From Chromatiales bacterium (GTDB taxonomy: Bacteria > Pseudomonadota > Gammaproteobacteria > Thiohalomonadales > Thiohalomonadaceae), in contig QKFD01000024.1 of assembly GCA_003251535.1 (NCBI GenBank), positions 33,837-97,836 on the forward strand: DNA of 64,000 nt, in the 5' to 3' direction. Under the pieces are notes generated by a model. That model saw only the letters and a program-made list of their open reading frames with translations. It did not search any database and was not told the DNA's origin. This document shows positions 38,693 through 45,986 of this stretch, piece after piece. How positions within the stretch are numbered: the first letter of the stretch is position 1; the number at the start of each line of letters is the position of its first letter. The position numbers were made by a program, and so were the translations under genes.

Positions 38693-39073
38693 TCAGGCGC
38701 AGCCGCCGCCAGAACCGCAGCTGGAGCAGCCACCGCTGCCCCCGGTGGCCTGGAACACATTACGGAAGACAAAACTGGCCCCCATCCCCTGCTCAACAAA
38801 GTCGATCTGCGCCCCGCGCAGATAGTTGAGCGCAACGGCATCCACCACCATGGTGAGGCCGTTGTCTTCGCGCACGTGGTCAAACTGGGTCACCTCGTTG
38901 GTAAAGGTGAGGCCGTAGGTCATGCCGCTACAACCGCCACCGGTGACATAGACCCGCACACCGCCCGGCTCATCCACATCTTTGAGCAGGGAGATGAACT
39001 TGTCGTGGGCGGCCTGGGTGATCTGGAGATCTTCAGCGAGCAGCAGGGCAGGGGCATCAGCAGTAGCATTCAT
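38693..39073 (-). CDS. A-type iron-sulfur carrier (IscA/ErpA family) with unusual C-terminus
   Basis: A 126-residue protein. ITQAAHDKFISLLK, VRVYVTGGGCSGMTYGL (first ligand Cys) and NYLRGAQIDFVEQGMGASFVF are A-type carrier signatures. The usual ending CGCGxSF is replaced by ATGGSGGCSSCGSGGGCA, which keeps two close cysteines and adds a third. It probably accepts and delivers [4Fe-4S] clusters. It is divergent from yggX and upstream of the ATP-grasp/amrS pair by 17 bases, so it may be the first gene of that operon. Confidence 0.88.
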   Translation of the reverse strand: MNATADAPALLLAEDLQITQAAHDKFISLLKDVDEPGGVRVYVTGGGCSGMTYGLTFTNEVTQFDHVREDNGLTMVVDAVALNYLRGAQIDFVEQGMGASFVFRNVFQATGGSGGCSSCGSGGGCA

Positions 39074-39164
39074 GGCAGCACTCCGGGTGGCGTGGACTAT
39101 CCGACTTAGCTGACAATTATGTTTTTCCCCGGTTCACACCGCAATCTCAACCTTTGGAGTCCCC

Positions 39165-39449
39165 ATGAGCCGCATGGTCTATTGCCAATACCTCAAGCGT
39201 GAAGCAGAAGGGCTTGACCGCCCTCCCCACCCGGGGGAGCTGGGTCAGCGCATATTCGATCACATCTCCCGCGACGCATGGGGGGAGTGGCTCCAGCGGC
39301 TCGCCCTCATCCTCAACGAGAATCGCCTATCAACCGCCGACCCGGAGAGCATCCTGCTCATCGAACAGCACATGCTGGGTTTCCTGTTTGGTGAAGGGGA
39401 GCTGGGTGGCCTCCCCGCCGGGTTTATTCAGCCGGGAATGCGGAAGTAA
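39165..39449 (+). CDS. yggX: Fe(2+)-trafficking/oxidative-damage protection protein YggX
   Basis: A 94-residue protein. MVYCQYLKREAEGLDRPPHPGELGQRIF matches YggX including the conserved N-terminal Cys (C7), and the rest is the usual helical segment with LILNENRL. It protects Fe-S proteins from oxidative damage. It is monocistronic and divergent from the A-type Fe-S carrier, which is consistent with a shared role. Confidence 0.97.
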   Translation: MSRMVYCQYLKREAEGLDRPPHPGELGQRIFDHISRDAWGEWLQRLALILNENRLSTADPESILLIEQHMLGFLFGEGELGGLPAGFIQPGMRK

Positions 39450-39462
39450 CCGCGGTGCTGCG

Positions 39463-39484
39463 GGGCGCGGCCTGCGCCGCGCCC
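39463..39484. terminator. Hairpin between yggX and MerB-like gene
   Basis: GGGCGCGGC (39463-39471) pairs with GCCGCGCCC (39476-39484) around CTGC, between convergent stops. There is no T-run. Confidence 0.55.
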
Positions 39485-39533
39485 GCCATCACCAGGTCGC
39501 CGGTGCCGTTTTGCGCCGCGGCACAACAACCCG

Positions 39534-40172
39534 TTAGAGCAGCGGCACAAAGAACCTGGCCGCTATCTCCAGCGCCTCCGCCAGAGAGAAGAGTTCGTAC
39601 TGCTCCGGGTCCTCCGCCTGCCACTGGCTGGCCGCAGAGCTATCGGCCAGGAAGACCATCTCCCGGCAGAGGGTGTGGGCGGCACAGCTACCGGGGGCCT
39701 GCCAGCGGATCCCCACCTGCACCCCCAACGGCACCACCTCCAACAGACTCCGCTCCAGTTGGCGCACCACGATAGGCTCGCCACTCACCCGGCAGCGGGA
39801 GTCGATACGTGTCTCCACGCCAAACATGCAGCTCACTGCCAGGGCGTCCACCGCACACATGGCATTGACGCTGTGCCCCAGTAGCTCTACCCGATGGTTC
39901 GTTGCCTCCCGGGTCATGGGGTAGGCCCCCACCACCCGCCCAGCCCCGTCCCGCACAATGAGGTCATCGGCCGCCAGCCGCTCTAGGGCGGCGTCGAGCG
40001 CCTCCACCCACGCCCCTAGTTCTCCCTGAGTAGGGGGCTCACCCCGCTCACCAAAGCCACGCAAAATGGCGCGATGCAACCGCCGCAACGGCCCCGGGAG
40101 CTGCGCCTGACGCAAGGCCAGTGGCAGCCGCTGATTGAGGCGGTCAAGCCCCCGTTGAGTCTTCTCGTTCAT
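39534..40172 (-). CDS. Alkylmercury lyase (MerB)-like protein
   Basis: A 212-residue protein. MCAVD gives C106 and D109, DSRC gives C127, and LCREMVF gives C169; these correspond to C96, D99, C117 and C159 of E. coli MerB with a constant offset of ten. A winged-helix-like N-terminal region precedes the core. It may cleave organomercurials, but there is no merR, merA or merT nearby, so a different substrate or a copper/Fe-S-linked role is possible. ATG 40172 with AAGG upstream is preferred; the frame to 40343 is Pro/Gly-rich upstream DNA. A small cysteine protein is 100 bases upstream. Confidence 0.75.
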   Translation of the reverse strand: MNEKTQRGLDRLNQRLPLALRQAQLPGPLRRLHRAILRGFGERGEPPTQGELGAWVEALDAALERLAADDLIVRDGAGRVVGAYPMTREATNHRVELLGHSVNAMCAVDALAVSCMFGVETRIDSRCRVSGEPIVVRQLERSLLEVVPLGVQVGIRWQAPGSCAAHTLCREMVFLADSSAASQWQAEDPEQYELFSLAEALEIAARFFVPLL

Positions 40173-40278
40173 GATGTCGCCTTGGTTTTGCATTGAATGC
40201 CGCGCCCCAGGCACGGCTGGTGGGGAGGTGGGAGGGGGCTGTGGCGACACCCATTTGCCGCCCCCTCCCCTCTCCCCG

Positions 40279-40491
40279 TCACCCCTCCCGGCGCGAAGCC
40301 ACCGTCTTACCTGCCTTGCGGGCGAGATAGGCGAGGAACTCATCGGCGTTTTCGTAACGCTCGGCCAGATCGGCCACTTGCCGAATCAGTTCACGGGTTG
40401 CGGCAATCTCCTGATGGGAGCGGCCACAGCCACGGCAGTGGGTCTCCTCTTCCGTACAGAACTCACGACCGGCACAGGGGTTAAAGCGCAT
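40279..40491 (-). CDS. Small cysteine-rich protein, DUF1289-like
   Basis: A 70-residue protein. Four cysteines in NPCAGREFC and THCRGCGRSHQEI give a Cx6CxnCx2C pattern like DUF1289 zinc-binding proteins, followed by a helical tail. It lies upstream of the MerB-like gene on the same strand, with 106 bases between. The function is unknown. Confidence 0.6.
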   Translation of the reverse strand: MRFNPCAGREFCTEEETHCRGCGRSHQEIAATRELIRQVADLAERYENADEFLAYLARKAGKTVASRREG

Positions 40492-40697
40492 TGAGAGAGT
40501 CTCCTTTACATAAAACAGGTAGAGATAATTATCCGCTCATCCCAGGACAGTGGAACATCAAAATCGATGATGTTAGCCCCCGAGTTGTGGCTAACTAGCC
40601 ACTGATGGGGTCGCTGCGGTATCACGCTAAACGCGCTATTTGCGCCCTATCCTGGCTATAATGGGGAACCGCCTCGCTGCCGCGGAGGGTCGCCCCC

Positions 40698-41216
40698 ATG
40701 CACATCGGGATCCAGCTGTTTACGTTGGGAGAGGACCGGGTCGATTCGTTGCAACTCATTGAAGAGCTGTTGCAAGAGCGCCAAGAGATAGCCGCGCTAC
40801 TACAGCGGCTGGCAGACCGGGTCTTACAAAAACAGACCACCCACCCGACCGAACTACTCGGCCGGCTCTGCCACCACTTAGTCCACTATGTGGAACAGGC
40901 CGAGCGACACATCTATCGCCACATCCTCAATGGCGCGGAAGATCGCCGCCAGGTGGCTGCCATCACCCGTCAGCTCTACCCGCGCATCGCTGAAACCTCA
41001 CAGCTAAGCCGCGCCTTCAACCGCAAATATGCTATCGGCCCCCCCACCTCGGTGGTGGAGCTATGGGGTGATCTCGCCCACTTGGGGGAGGAGTTGGCGA
41101 CCCGGAGCGAGCTGGAGGGGCGTATCTGGGCGGAGTTGGCTCGGGAGGATGGCGCCACTAAGGAGGCGGCGGATCCGCTCCTCACCCGCAATCAACGTTC
41201 ACCGACCCTGGCCTGA
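40698..41216 (+). CDS. Rsd/AlgQ-family anti-sigma-70 factor
   Basis: A 172-residue helical protein. LLQERQEIAALLQRLA, LLGRLCHHLVHYVEQAERHIYRHIL and ELWGDLAHLGEELATRSELEGRI follow the pattern of Rsd/AlgQ (LCQxLVDY.SAGHFxIYExIL). Rsd binds sigma-70 in stationary phase and shifts transcription to alternative sigma factors. The histidine in the GHF position is replaced by Glu-Arg-His. It stands alone, divergent from the small cysteine-rich gene. Hemerythrin-like would be the alternative, but metal-binding HxxxE motifs are not regular. Confidence 0.65.
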   Translation: MHIGIQLFTLGEDRVDSLQLIEELLQERQEIAALLQRLADRVLQKQTTHPTELLGRLCHHLVHYVEQAERHIYRHILNGAEDRRQVAAITRQLYPRIAETSQLSRAFNRKYAIGPPTSVVELWGDLAHLGEELATRSELEGRIWAELAREDGATKEAADPLLTRNQRSPTLA

Positions 41217-41284
41217 ACAACGTGCCGAAAATAGGAAGCACGTTATAATCAGCGCCCCATGCGTTGATACGGGCCCTATTCGCC

Positions 41285-41785
41285 ATGCGCCGCTTTCTGT
41301 TCCTCTTCGCCTTGGTCGCCCTGATCGCCTACGGCATCGTCTATCTCCCCCCCGTGCGTGAGCACGTCATCGGCCCCTTCACCCTGGGTATCACCCACCT
41401 CTCTGGTTGGCTGATCCAGGCCTTTGGCGGTGAGGTGTGGATGAGCGGCAACACCCTCTCCATCCCCGGCTTTGCCGTACAGGTGCTCGATATGTGCAAC
41501 GGTGTCGAGGCCACCATCATCCTCTGGGCGGCCCTCATCGCCTTCCCCTCCCCCATCGGCTACAAGCTCAAGGGACTGCTCATCGGTACCCTGACGGTCC
41601 ACTTCCTGAACATCATCCGCATCATCTCCCTGCTCTATCTCGGCGCCTACGACGAGCAGATGTTCCACTGGGTCCACTGGTACCTGTGGGACGCCCTCAT
41701 CATGCTGGATATCCTGGTGGTGTTCTTGGTGTGGCTGCGTTTCATCCCCGAGCGAGAGAGTACCGGTAATGCCGCCCCAGCCTGA
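41285..41785 (+). CDS. xrtH: Exosortase H-type transpeptidase
   Basis: A 166-residue inner-membrane protein with about five helices. The exosortase triad is present: C71 in DMCNGVEA, R112 in NIIRIISL, and H131 in WVHWYLWD. The compact size and this arrangement correspond to the H-type exosortase, which processes C-terminal sorting signals. ATG 41285 is chosen over a TTG seven codons upstream. The next gene overlaps by 17 bases. The best candidate substrate in the window is the protein at 30398, although its motif differs from the IPTLxxWG associated with the H-type. Confidence 0.85.
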   Translation: MRRFLFLFALVALIAYGIVYLPPVREHVIGPFTLGITHLSGWLIQAFGGEVWMSGNTLSIPGFAVQVLDMCNGVEATIILWAALIAFPSPIGYKLKGLLIGTLTVHFLNIIRIISLLYLGAYDEQMFHWVHWYLWDALIMLDILVVFLVWLRFIPERESTGNAAPA

Positions 41786-42413
41786 TCCGCTGCGCCGTTT
41801 CTGGCGCGGAGCACTGCTATCCCTGCCGGGGGCCCTCGCCTTCTGGTGGTTTATCGCCGTTGGATACTTAGGGGCGCTGCTGGCGCCGCTGGTGGGCTGG
41901 AGCCTCTCCCTCAGCGTGCCGCATCTGGTGGTTGAGTTAGTGCCGGTAGGGCTCGACTGGACCCTTATCACCACCCTCTCCCCCATCGACAGCCCCCTCG
42001 ATCTGCTGGCGTTGCAGATCCCACCGGTCCGCTTCACCGCCAGCTTCGCCCTATTCTGGGGGCTGGTATTGGCCACACCGATACCCTGGGGTGAGCGCGG
42101 CTACCAGCTACTCACCGGGACCGCCTTCGTGATGATGCCGTTGGTGGTGATGATGATCTCCCTGTTTGCCCTCTTCCGGATCGGCCTCTACCTCAACCAC
42201 ACCCCCATCGTTGGCCAGATGCCCCCGGAGCAGTGGTATCTAGGCGCCCCTTTCCCCGGCTGGATCTACCACCTGCTTGGGGTCGGGCGCCAACTCTCCG
42301 CCCTGGTGCTACCCATGGTGCTGCCGGTACTGGCCTGGGCCGCCTTCAATGGCGAGGTGATCAATCGAGTCCTCCTCTCCCGCCTACGGCAGCGCCCCGA
42401 GACGACGGCATGA
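41769..42413 (+). CDS. Exosortase H-associated membrane protein
   Basis: A 214-residue protein with about four hydrophobic helices and few charges. It overlaps the exosortase gene by 17 bases and its stop overlaps the next start (ATGA), so the three genes are translationally coupled. Membrane proteins of this size are regularly found directly after exosortase H. It may be an assembly or substrate-handling partner. The assignment rests on context more than on sequence motifs. Confidence 0.7.
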   Translation: MPPQPDPLRRFWRGALLSLPGALAFWWFIAVGYLGALLAPLVGWSLSLSVPHLVVELVPVGLDWTLITTLSPIDSPLDLLALQIPPVRFTASFALFWGLVLATPIPWGERGYQLLTGTAFVMMPLVVMMISLFALFRIGLYLNHTPIVGQMPPEQWYLGAPFPGWIYHLLGVGRQLSALVLPMVLPVLAWAAFNGEVINRVLLSRLRQRPETTA

Positions 42414-42997
42414 GACGGCTACTCCCGTTACTGCTCCTAGCCCTGCTCGCCGGCTGCGGCAGTGAGCAGGCCACCCACACCACCGCCCTCAAGCGGCTGC
42501 TGGCAGGTGACTACGCAGGGGCAGCGCCCCTGTTGACCCAGTTAGCGGAGGCAGGCCAACCCGCTGCCCAGTTCCGCCTGGGCATACTCTACCTAGAGGG
42601 CAAAGGGGTGGCGGCCGATCCCCAGCGGGCGGCGACCCTCCTTAACCAGGCCGCTGAGGCGGGGGAGGTGGGTGCCGCCTACCTGCTGGCCCAAGCGCTG
42701 CGCACCGGGGGGCGTCTCCCCGCTGATCCGCAGCGGGCCCGCCAACTACTGGAGCAGTTGGCCACCCGCCACTACGCCCCCGCGGAGTGGGAGCTGGCGA
42801 AGATGCTAGAGAAGGGTGAGGCAGGCGCAGCCGATCCAGCGGCCGCCCTAGAGCACTATCGACAGGCGGCCCAACATGGCTATCGGGACGCCGTTCTCCG
42901 CCTAATCCAGGCCTATCGCAACGCTGAATTGGGGCTGGTGCAGGACACTGCCGAGGCCCAGCACTGGCAAGAGTCGCTGCGCCAACGGGCCTTTTGA
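42410..42997 (+). CDS. Sel1-repeat lipoprotein
   Basis: A 195-residue lipoprotein. A signal with lipobox LLAGC (Cys about residue 17) is followed by about four Sel1-like TPR repeats (AQFRLGILYLEGKGVAADPQRA, AAYLLAQALR..., APAEWELAKML..., YRDAVLRLIQAYR). Sel1 repeats mediate protein-protein contacts. It is the third gene of the exosortase operon, so it may help recruit or anchor sorted proteins in the periplasm. The ATG overlaps the previous stop. Confidence 0.85.
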   Translation: MRRLLPLLLLALLAGCGSEQATHTTALKRLLAGDYAGAAPLLTQLAEAGQPAAQFRLGILYLEGKGVAADPQRAATLLNQAAEAGEVGAAYLLAQALRTGGRLPADPQRARQLLEQLATRHYAPAEWELAKMLEKGEAGAADPAAALEHYRQAAQHGYRDAVLRLIQAYRNAELGLVQDTAEAQHWQESLRQRAF

Positions 42998-43013
42998 CGA
43001 GGGGTGATGGTGA

Positions 43014-43039
43014 AGGTGCGCCCGCGAGCGGGCGCACCT
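43014..43039. terminator. 12-bp hairpin after exosortase operon
   Basis: AGGTGCGCCCGC (43014-43025) and GCGGGCGCACCT (43028-43039) are perfect complements around GA, between convergent stops. There is no T-run. Confidence 0.65.
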
Positions 43040-43046
43040 AGCCAAC

Positions 43047-43265
43047 TCAGAAATCGATGATCTGGGCGGAAATTCCCTCAGAGCGCACCGCGTCCATCAA
43101 CCCTATGGCACCCAACTCCGGGTTGTAGGGGACAAAAATGAGGTGCGGTTTCTCCGAATGGTGATGCACCTCCCCGCCCGTTAGGGTGGAGAGTTTAGCC
43201 ACCAGCGCGTTACGGCGGGCTTCGTCAAGGTCTTGCTCGATGTGCAGCAACGTATCGTGCATCAT
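43047..43265 (-). CDS. Small ferredoxin-fold (HMA-like) protein without CxxC
   Basis: A 72-residue protein with the beta-alpha-beta-beta-alpha-beta spacing of heavy-metal-associated domains (TLLHIEQDLDEARRNALVAKL, then LIFVPYNPELGAIGLMDAVRSEG). It lacks the metal-binding CxxC; His-rich GGEVHHHSEKPH is in the middle. It may bind metal through histidines or act as a partner protein. It is divergent from the methyltransferase at 43357. Confidence 0.6.
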   Translation of the reverse strand: MMHDTLLHIEQDLDEARRNALVAKLSTLTGGEVHHHSEKPHLIFVPYNPELGAIGLMDAVRSEGISAQIIDF

Positions 43266-43356
43266 GACAACAGGCCTCCCTTGGATTGGCTACCACAGAA
43301 GCATAGACCAAGCGCCGTGCGGCAGATCCAGCCAAACCTGACGCCTTAACCTTGCA

Positions 43357-44454
43357 ATGGCCCCTCCCTCGCCCCCCTCCGGTTGCCCCCTCCCCTGCCC
43401 CGGCTGTGCCCACCGCCATCTCCCACTGGAGGAGAGTCGGGCGCGCAAGTTGCGCTTTCTTACCGACCGCCTAGGGCGGTGGCGGCACCTCCTGGAGGAG
43501 GTACGCACCACCCCTCAGCGCTGGGCCTACCGTGATCGCTCCCTGCTGAGTGCCCGTTATCTGGAGGGGCACTGGCGCTTCGGCCTGCTGCGGCGGGATG
43601 AGCTGGTACCGATCCCCGACTGTCCCGTCCACACGCCGCGGGTCAATCAGCTCCTGGCACGGCTGGCCCCCCACCTCCCCCCGGCCCTACCCCTTGCCTT
43701 TGTGGCCATCAATGCCGCCCAAGTGGTCCTGGTAGTCAAGGCGCAACAGGCCCCCACTGAGTGGTGTACCCCACAGCTCACCCAGGCCCTAGCAGCGGCC
43801 GGCGGCGAGGCGCTGTGGCTCCATCTCTTCCCGGCCGCTGGGGTCCATCCGTTTGCCAAAAATGGCTGGCAGCTGCTCTGGGGAGAGCCCCACTCCTACG
43901 ACACCGACGGCCTCCGCTACGGCCCCACTGCCTTCCGCCAGCTGATCCCAAGTCTCTATGACGAGGCCCTGACAGAGGCCACCCGTTTTCTGGCCCCCGC
44001 AAGCGGGGATGCGGTGGTGGATCTCTACTGCGGAAGTGGCAGCTCTCTGCGTCGCTGGCTGGCCCGTGACGCCCAGTGCATCGGTATCGAAGTGGGGGCT
44101 GAAGCACTTGCCTGCGCCGCGGAAAACGCCCCTGGCGCCACCCTGCTGCGCGGTACCTGCGCCCACCGTCTACCACAACTGCGTAGCTGGCTTGCCCCGC
44201 AGCAGGGGCGCCGCCTGCTCTACCTCAACCCCCCGCGCACTGGGCTAGAGCCGGCCGTAGCGACCTGGGCCGCCCAGGCGGCGGGGGTGGAGCGCATCGC
44301 CTACCTCTCCTGTAGCCCCGCCACCCTGGCGCGCGATCTCGACCTGCTAGAACGGGGCGGGTTTCAGCTCGAACGACTCATCCCCTTCGACTTCTTCCCC
44401 CAGACCTACCACGTCGAGACCCTGGCGCTGTTGCGCCTCACCCCTCCCGCTTGA
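43357..44454 (+). CDS. TrmA/RlmD-type RNA (uracil-5-)-methyltransferase
   Basis: A 365-residue class I SAM methyltransferase. VDLYCGSGSSLRRW is the SAM motif, LNPPRTGLEPAV the active-site loop, and YLSCSPATLARDL carries the catalytic Cys (C319) and the general base neighbourhood. N-terminal CPLPCPGCAHR is a partial version of the Fe-S cysteine set of RlmD. It probably methylates a uridine in tRNA or rRNA. No TRAM domain is seen. It is monocistronic. Confidence 0.85.
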   Translation: MAPPSPPSGCPLPCPGCAHRHLPLEESRARKLRFLTDRLGRWRHLLEEVRTTPQRWAYRDRSLLSARYLEGHWRFGLLRRDELVPIPDCPVHTPRVNQLLARLAPHLPPALPLAFVAINAAQVVLVVKAQQAPTEWCTPQLTQALAAAGGEALWLHLFPAAGVHPFAKNGWQLLWGEPHSYDTDGLRYGPTAFRQLIPSLYDEALTEATRFLAPASGDAVVDLYCGSGSSLRRWLARDAQCIGIEVGAEALACAAENAPGATLLRGTCAHRLPQLRSWLAPQQGRRLLYLNPPRTGLEPAVATWAAQAAGVERIAYLSCSPATLARDLDLLERGGFQLERLIPFDFFPQTYHVETLALLRLTPPA

Positions 44455-44510
44455 CCACTGCCTAGCCCCCGCCGCAGGGGATCAATCGCCGTCTCCAGGC
44501 GCATTGGCTA

Positions 44511-44539
44511 TTGACACGCACATGCGAATCAATATCATT
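44511..44539 (+). promoter_or_regulatory. Promoter overlapped by Fur box
   Basis: TTGACA (44511-44516), a 16-base spacer and TATCAT (44533-44538) form a sigma-70 promoter. The 19 bases at 44521-44539 (CATGCGAATCAATATCATT) fit the Fur box ATGAGAATnATTnTCAT pattern and cover the -10, so iron-bound Fur should repress. It lies about 90 bases upstream of the first imelysin gene. Confidence 0.78.
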
Positions 44540-44625
44540 TGTTTCCGTTACCAAATGACGATAGCCCGGTTCCCACCCCATTCGACGGATGGGGCACCCG
44601 CATACACCTTTGCCTGGAGATCCCC

Positions 44626-45891
44626 ATGAACAGAGCCCTCCCCCTGTTGGCAGCCTTGAGCCTAGCCCCCACCGCTGCCACAGCCGAGGCGACCCCCACC
44701 GCCCAGGCGGTGCTCAGCCACTATGCCGATGTCGCCCAGGCCAGCTATGAGGATGCTCTGATCAGTGCCCGCCAGCTACAGCAGGCGGTGGATCAGCTAC
44801 TCGCCGAGCCAACCGAACCCCGCCTACAGGCGGCCCGTGCGGCCTGGAAGGCGGCCCGCGCCCCCTATCAGCAGACCGAGGCCTACCGCTTTGGCAACAC
44901 CATCGTCGATGAGTGGGAGGGGAAGGTGAACGCCTGGCCGCTAGATGAGGGGTTGATCGACTACGTAGCCCCCGCCTACGGCAGCGAGTCGGACGAGAAT
45001 CCGCTCTACACCGCCAATATCATCGCCAACCCTCAGCTCAGCGTGGCTGGTCGCGCCATTGACGCCACCACCATCACCCCGCAGCTCCTGGCCGAGAGCC
45101 TGCACGAGGCCGACGGCGTGGAGAGTAATGTCGCCACCGGCTATCACGCCATCGAGTTCCTGCTGTGGGGCCAAGACCGCAACGGTACCGGCCCCGGTGC
45201 GGGCGATCGCCCAGCCAGCGACTTTGACACCAGCCACTGCACCGGGGGCAACTGCGACCGCCGCGCCGCCTACCTCAAGGCGGCGACCGCCCTGCTGGTG
45301 GAGGACCTCAACTGGATGAGTGCCCAGTGGGGTAGCGACGGCGCCGCCCGCAAGGCAGTGTTGGCGGAACCCAAGCAGGGGCTGAGCGCGATCCTTACCG
45401 GCATGGGTAGCCTCTCTTATGGAGAGTTGGCGGGCGAGCGCATGAAGCTCGGTGTCATGCTGCACGACCCCGAGGAGGAGCATGACTGCTTTAGCGACAA
45501 CACCCACCACTCCCACTTCTACGACGCCCTCGGTATCCGCAATGTCTACACCGGCCGCTACACCCGGATCGATGGCCGCCAACTGAGCGGCCCCAGCGTG
45601 GCCGACCTGGTGGCGGCCCGCGCCCCGGAGACCGATCAGGAGCTACGCGCCAAGCTGGACGCCACCTTGGCGAAGATGCAGGTGTTGGTGGATAGCGCAG
45701 AGCAGCAGGGGGTCGCCTACGACCAGCTGCTGGCTGCCGATAATCCCACCGGCAATGCCAAGGTGATGGCGGCCGTCGAGGCGCTGGTCAACCAGACCCG
45801 CAGCATCGAGCGGGCGGTGGCCGCCCTGGAGCTGGACGCCCTCACCATTGAAGGCTCCGACAGCCTGGACGCCCCGGAAAAGGTGCAGTGA
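44626..45891 (+). CDS. Imelysin-family periplasmic protein (first copy)
   Basis: A 421-residue protein. A signal peptide ends ATA, followed by the imelysin (M75-like) fold: WEGKVNAWPLDEGLIDY and GYHAIEFLLWG carrying the GxHxxE motif. These proteins were first described as an insulin-cleaving peptidase and as IrpA, but most are linked to iron handling. GGAGA five bases before ATG 44626 sets the start. It is the first gene of a Fur-box operon and lies 96 bases upstream of the di-heme oxidoreductase start. Confidence 0.9.
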   Translation: MNRALPLLAALSLAPTAATAEATPTAQAVLSHYADVAQASYEDALISARQLQQAVDQLLAEPTEPRLQAARAAWKAARAPYQQTEAYRFGNTIVDEWEGKVNAWPLDEGLIDYVAPAYGSESDENPLYTANIIANPQLSVAGRAIDATTITPQLLAESLHEADGVESNVATGYHAIEFLLWGQDRNGTGPGAGDRPASDFDTSHCTGGNCDRRAAYLKAATALLVEDLNWMSAQWGSDGAARKAVLAEPKQGLSAILTGMGSLSYGELAGERMKLGVMLHDPEEEHDCFSDNTHHSHFYDALGIRNVYTGRYTRIDGRQLSGPSVADLVAARAPETDQELRAKLDATLAKMQVLVDSAEQQGVAYDQLLAADNPTGNAKVMAAVEALVNQTRSIERAVAALELDALTIEGSDSLDAPEKVQ

Positions 45892-45986
45892 TCCCAGGCC
45901 GTAGCCACATTGTCCCAGTCGTTGATCGCACCCTTCGGCCCTGGCCGCTGGGTGCGGTTACGCCTGCCCACCGACCACGCCCCACC

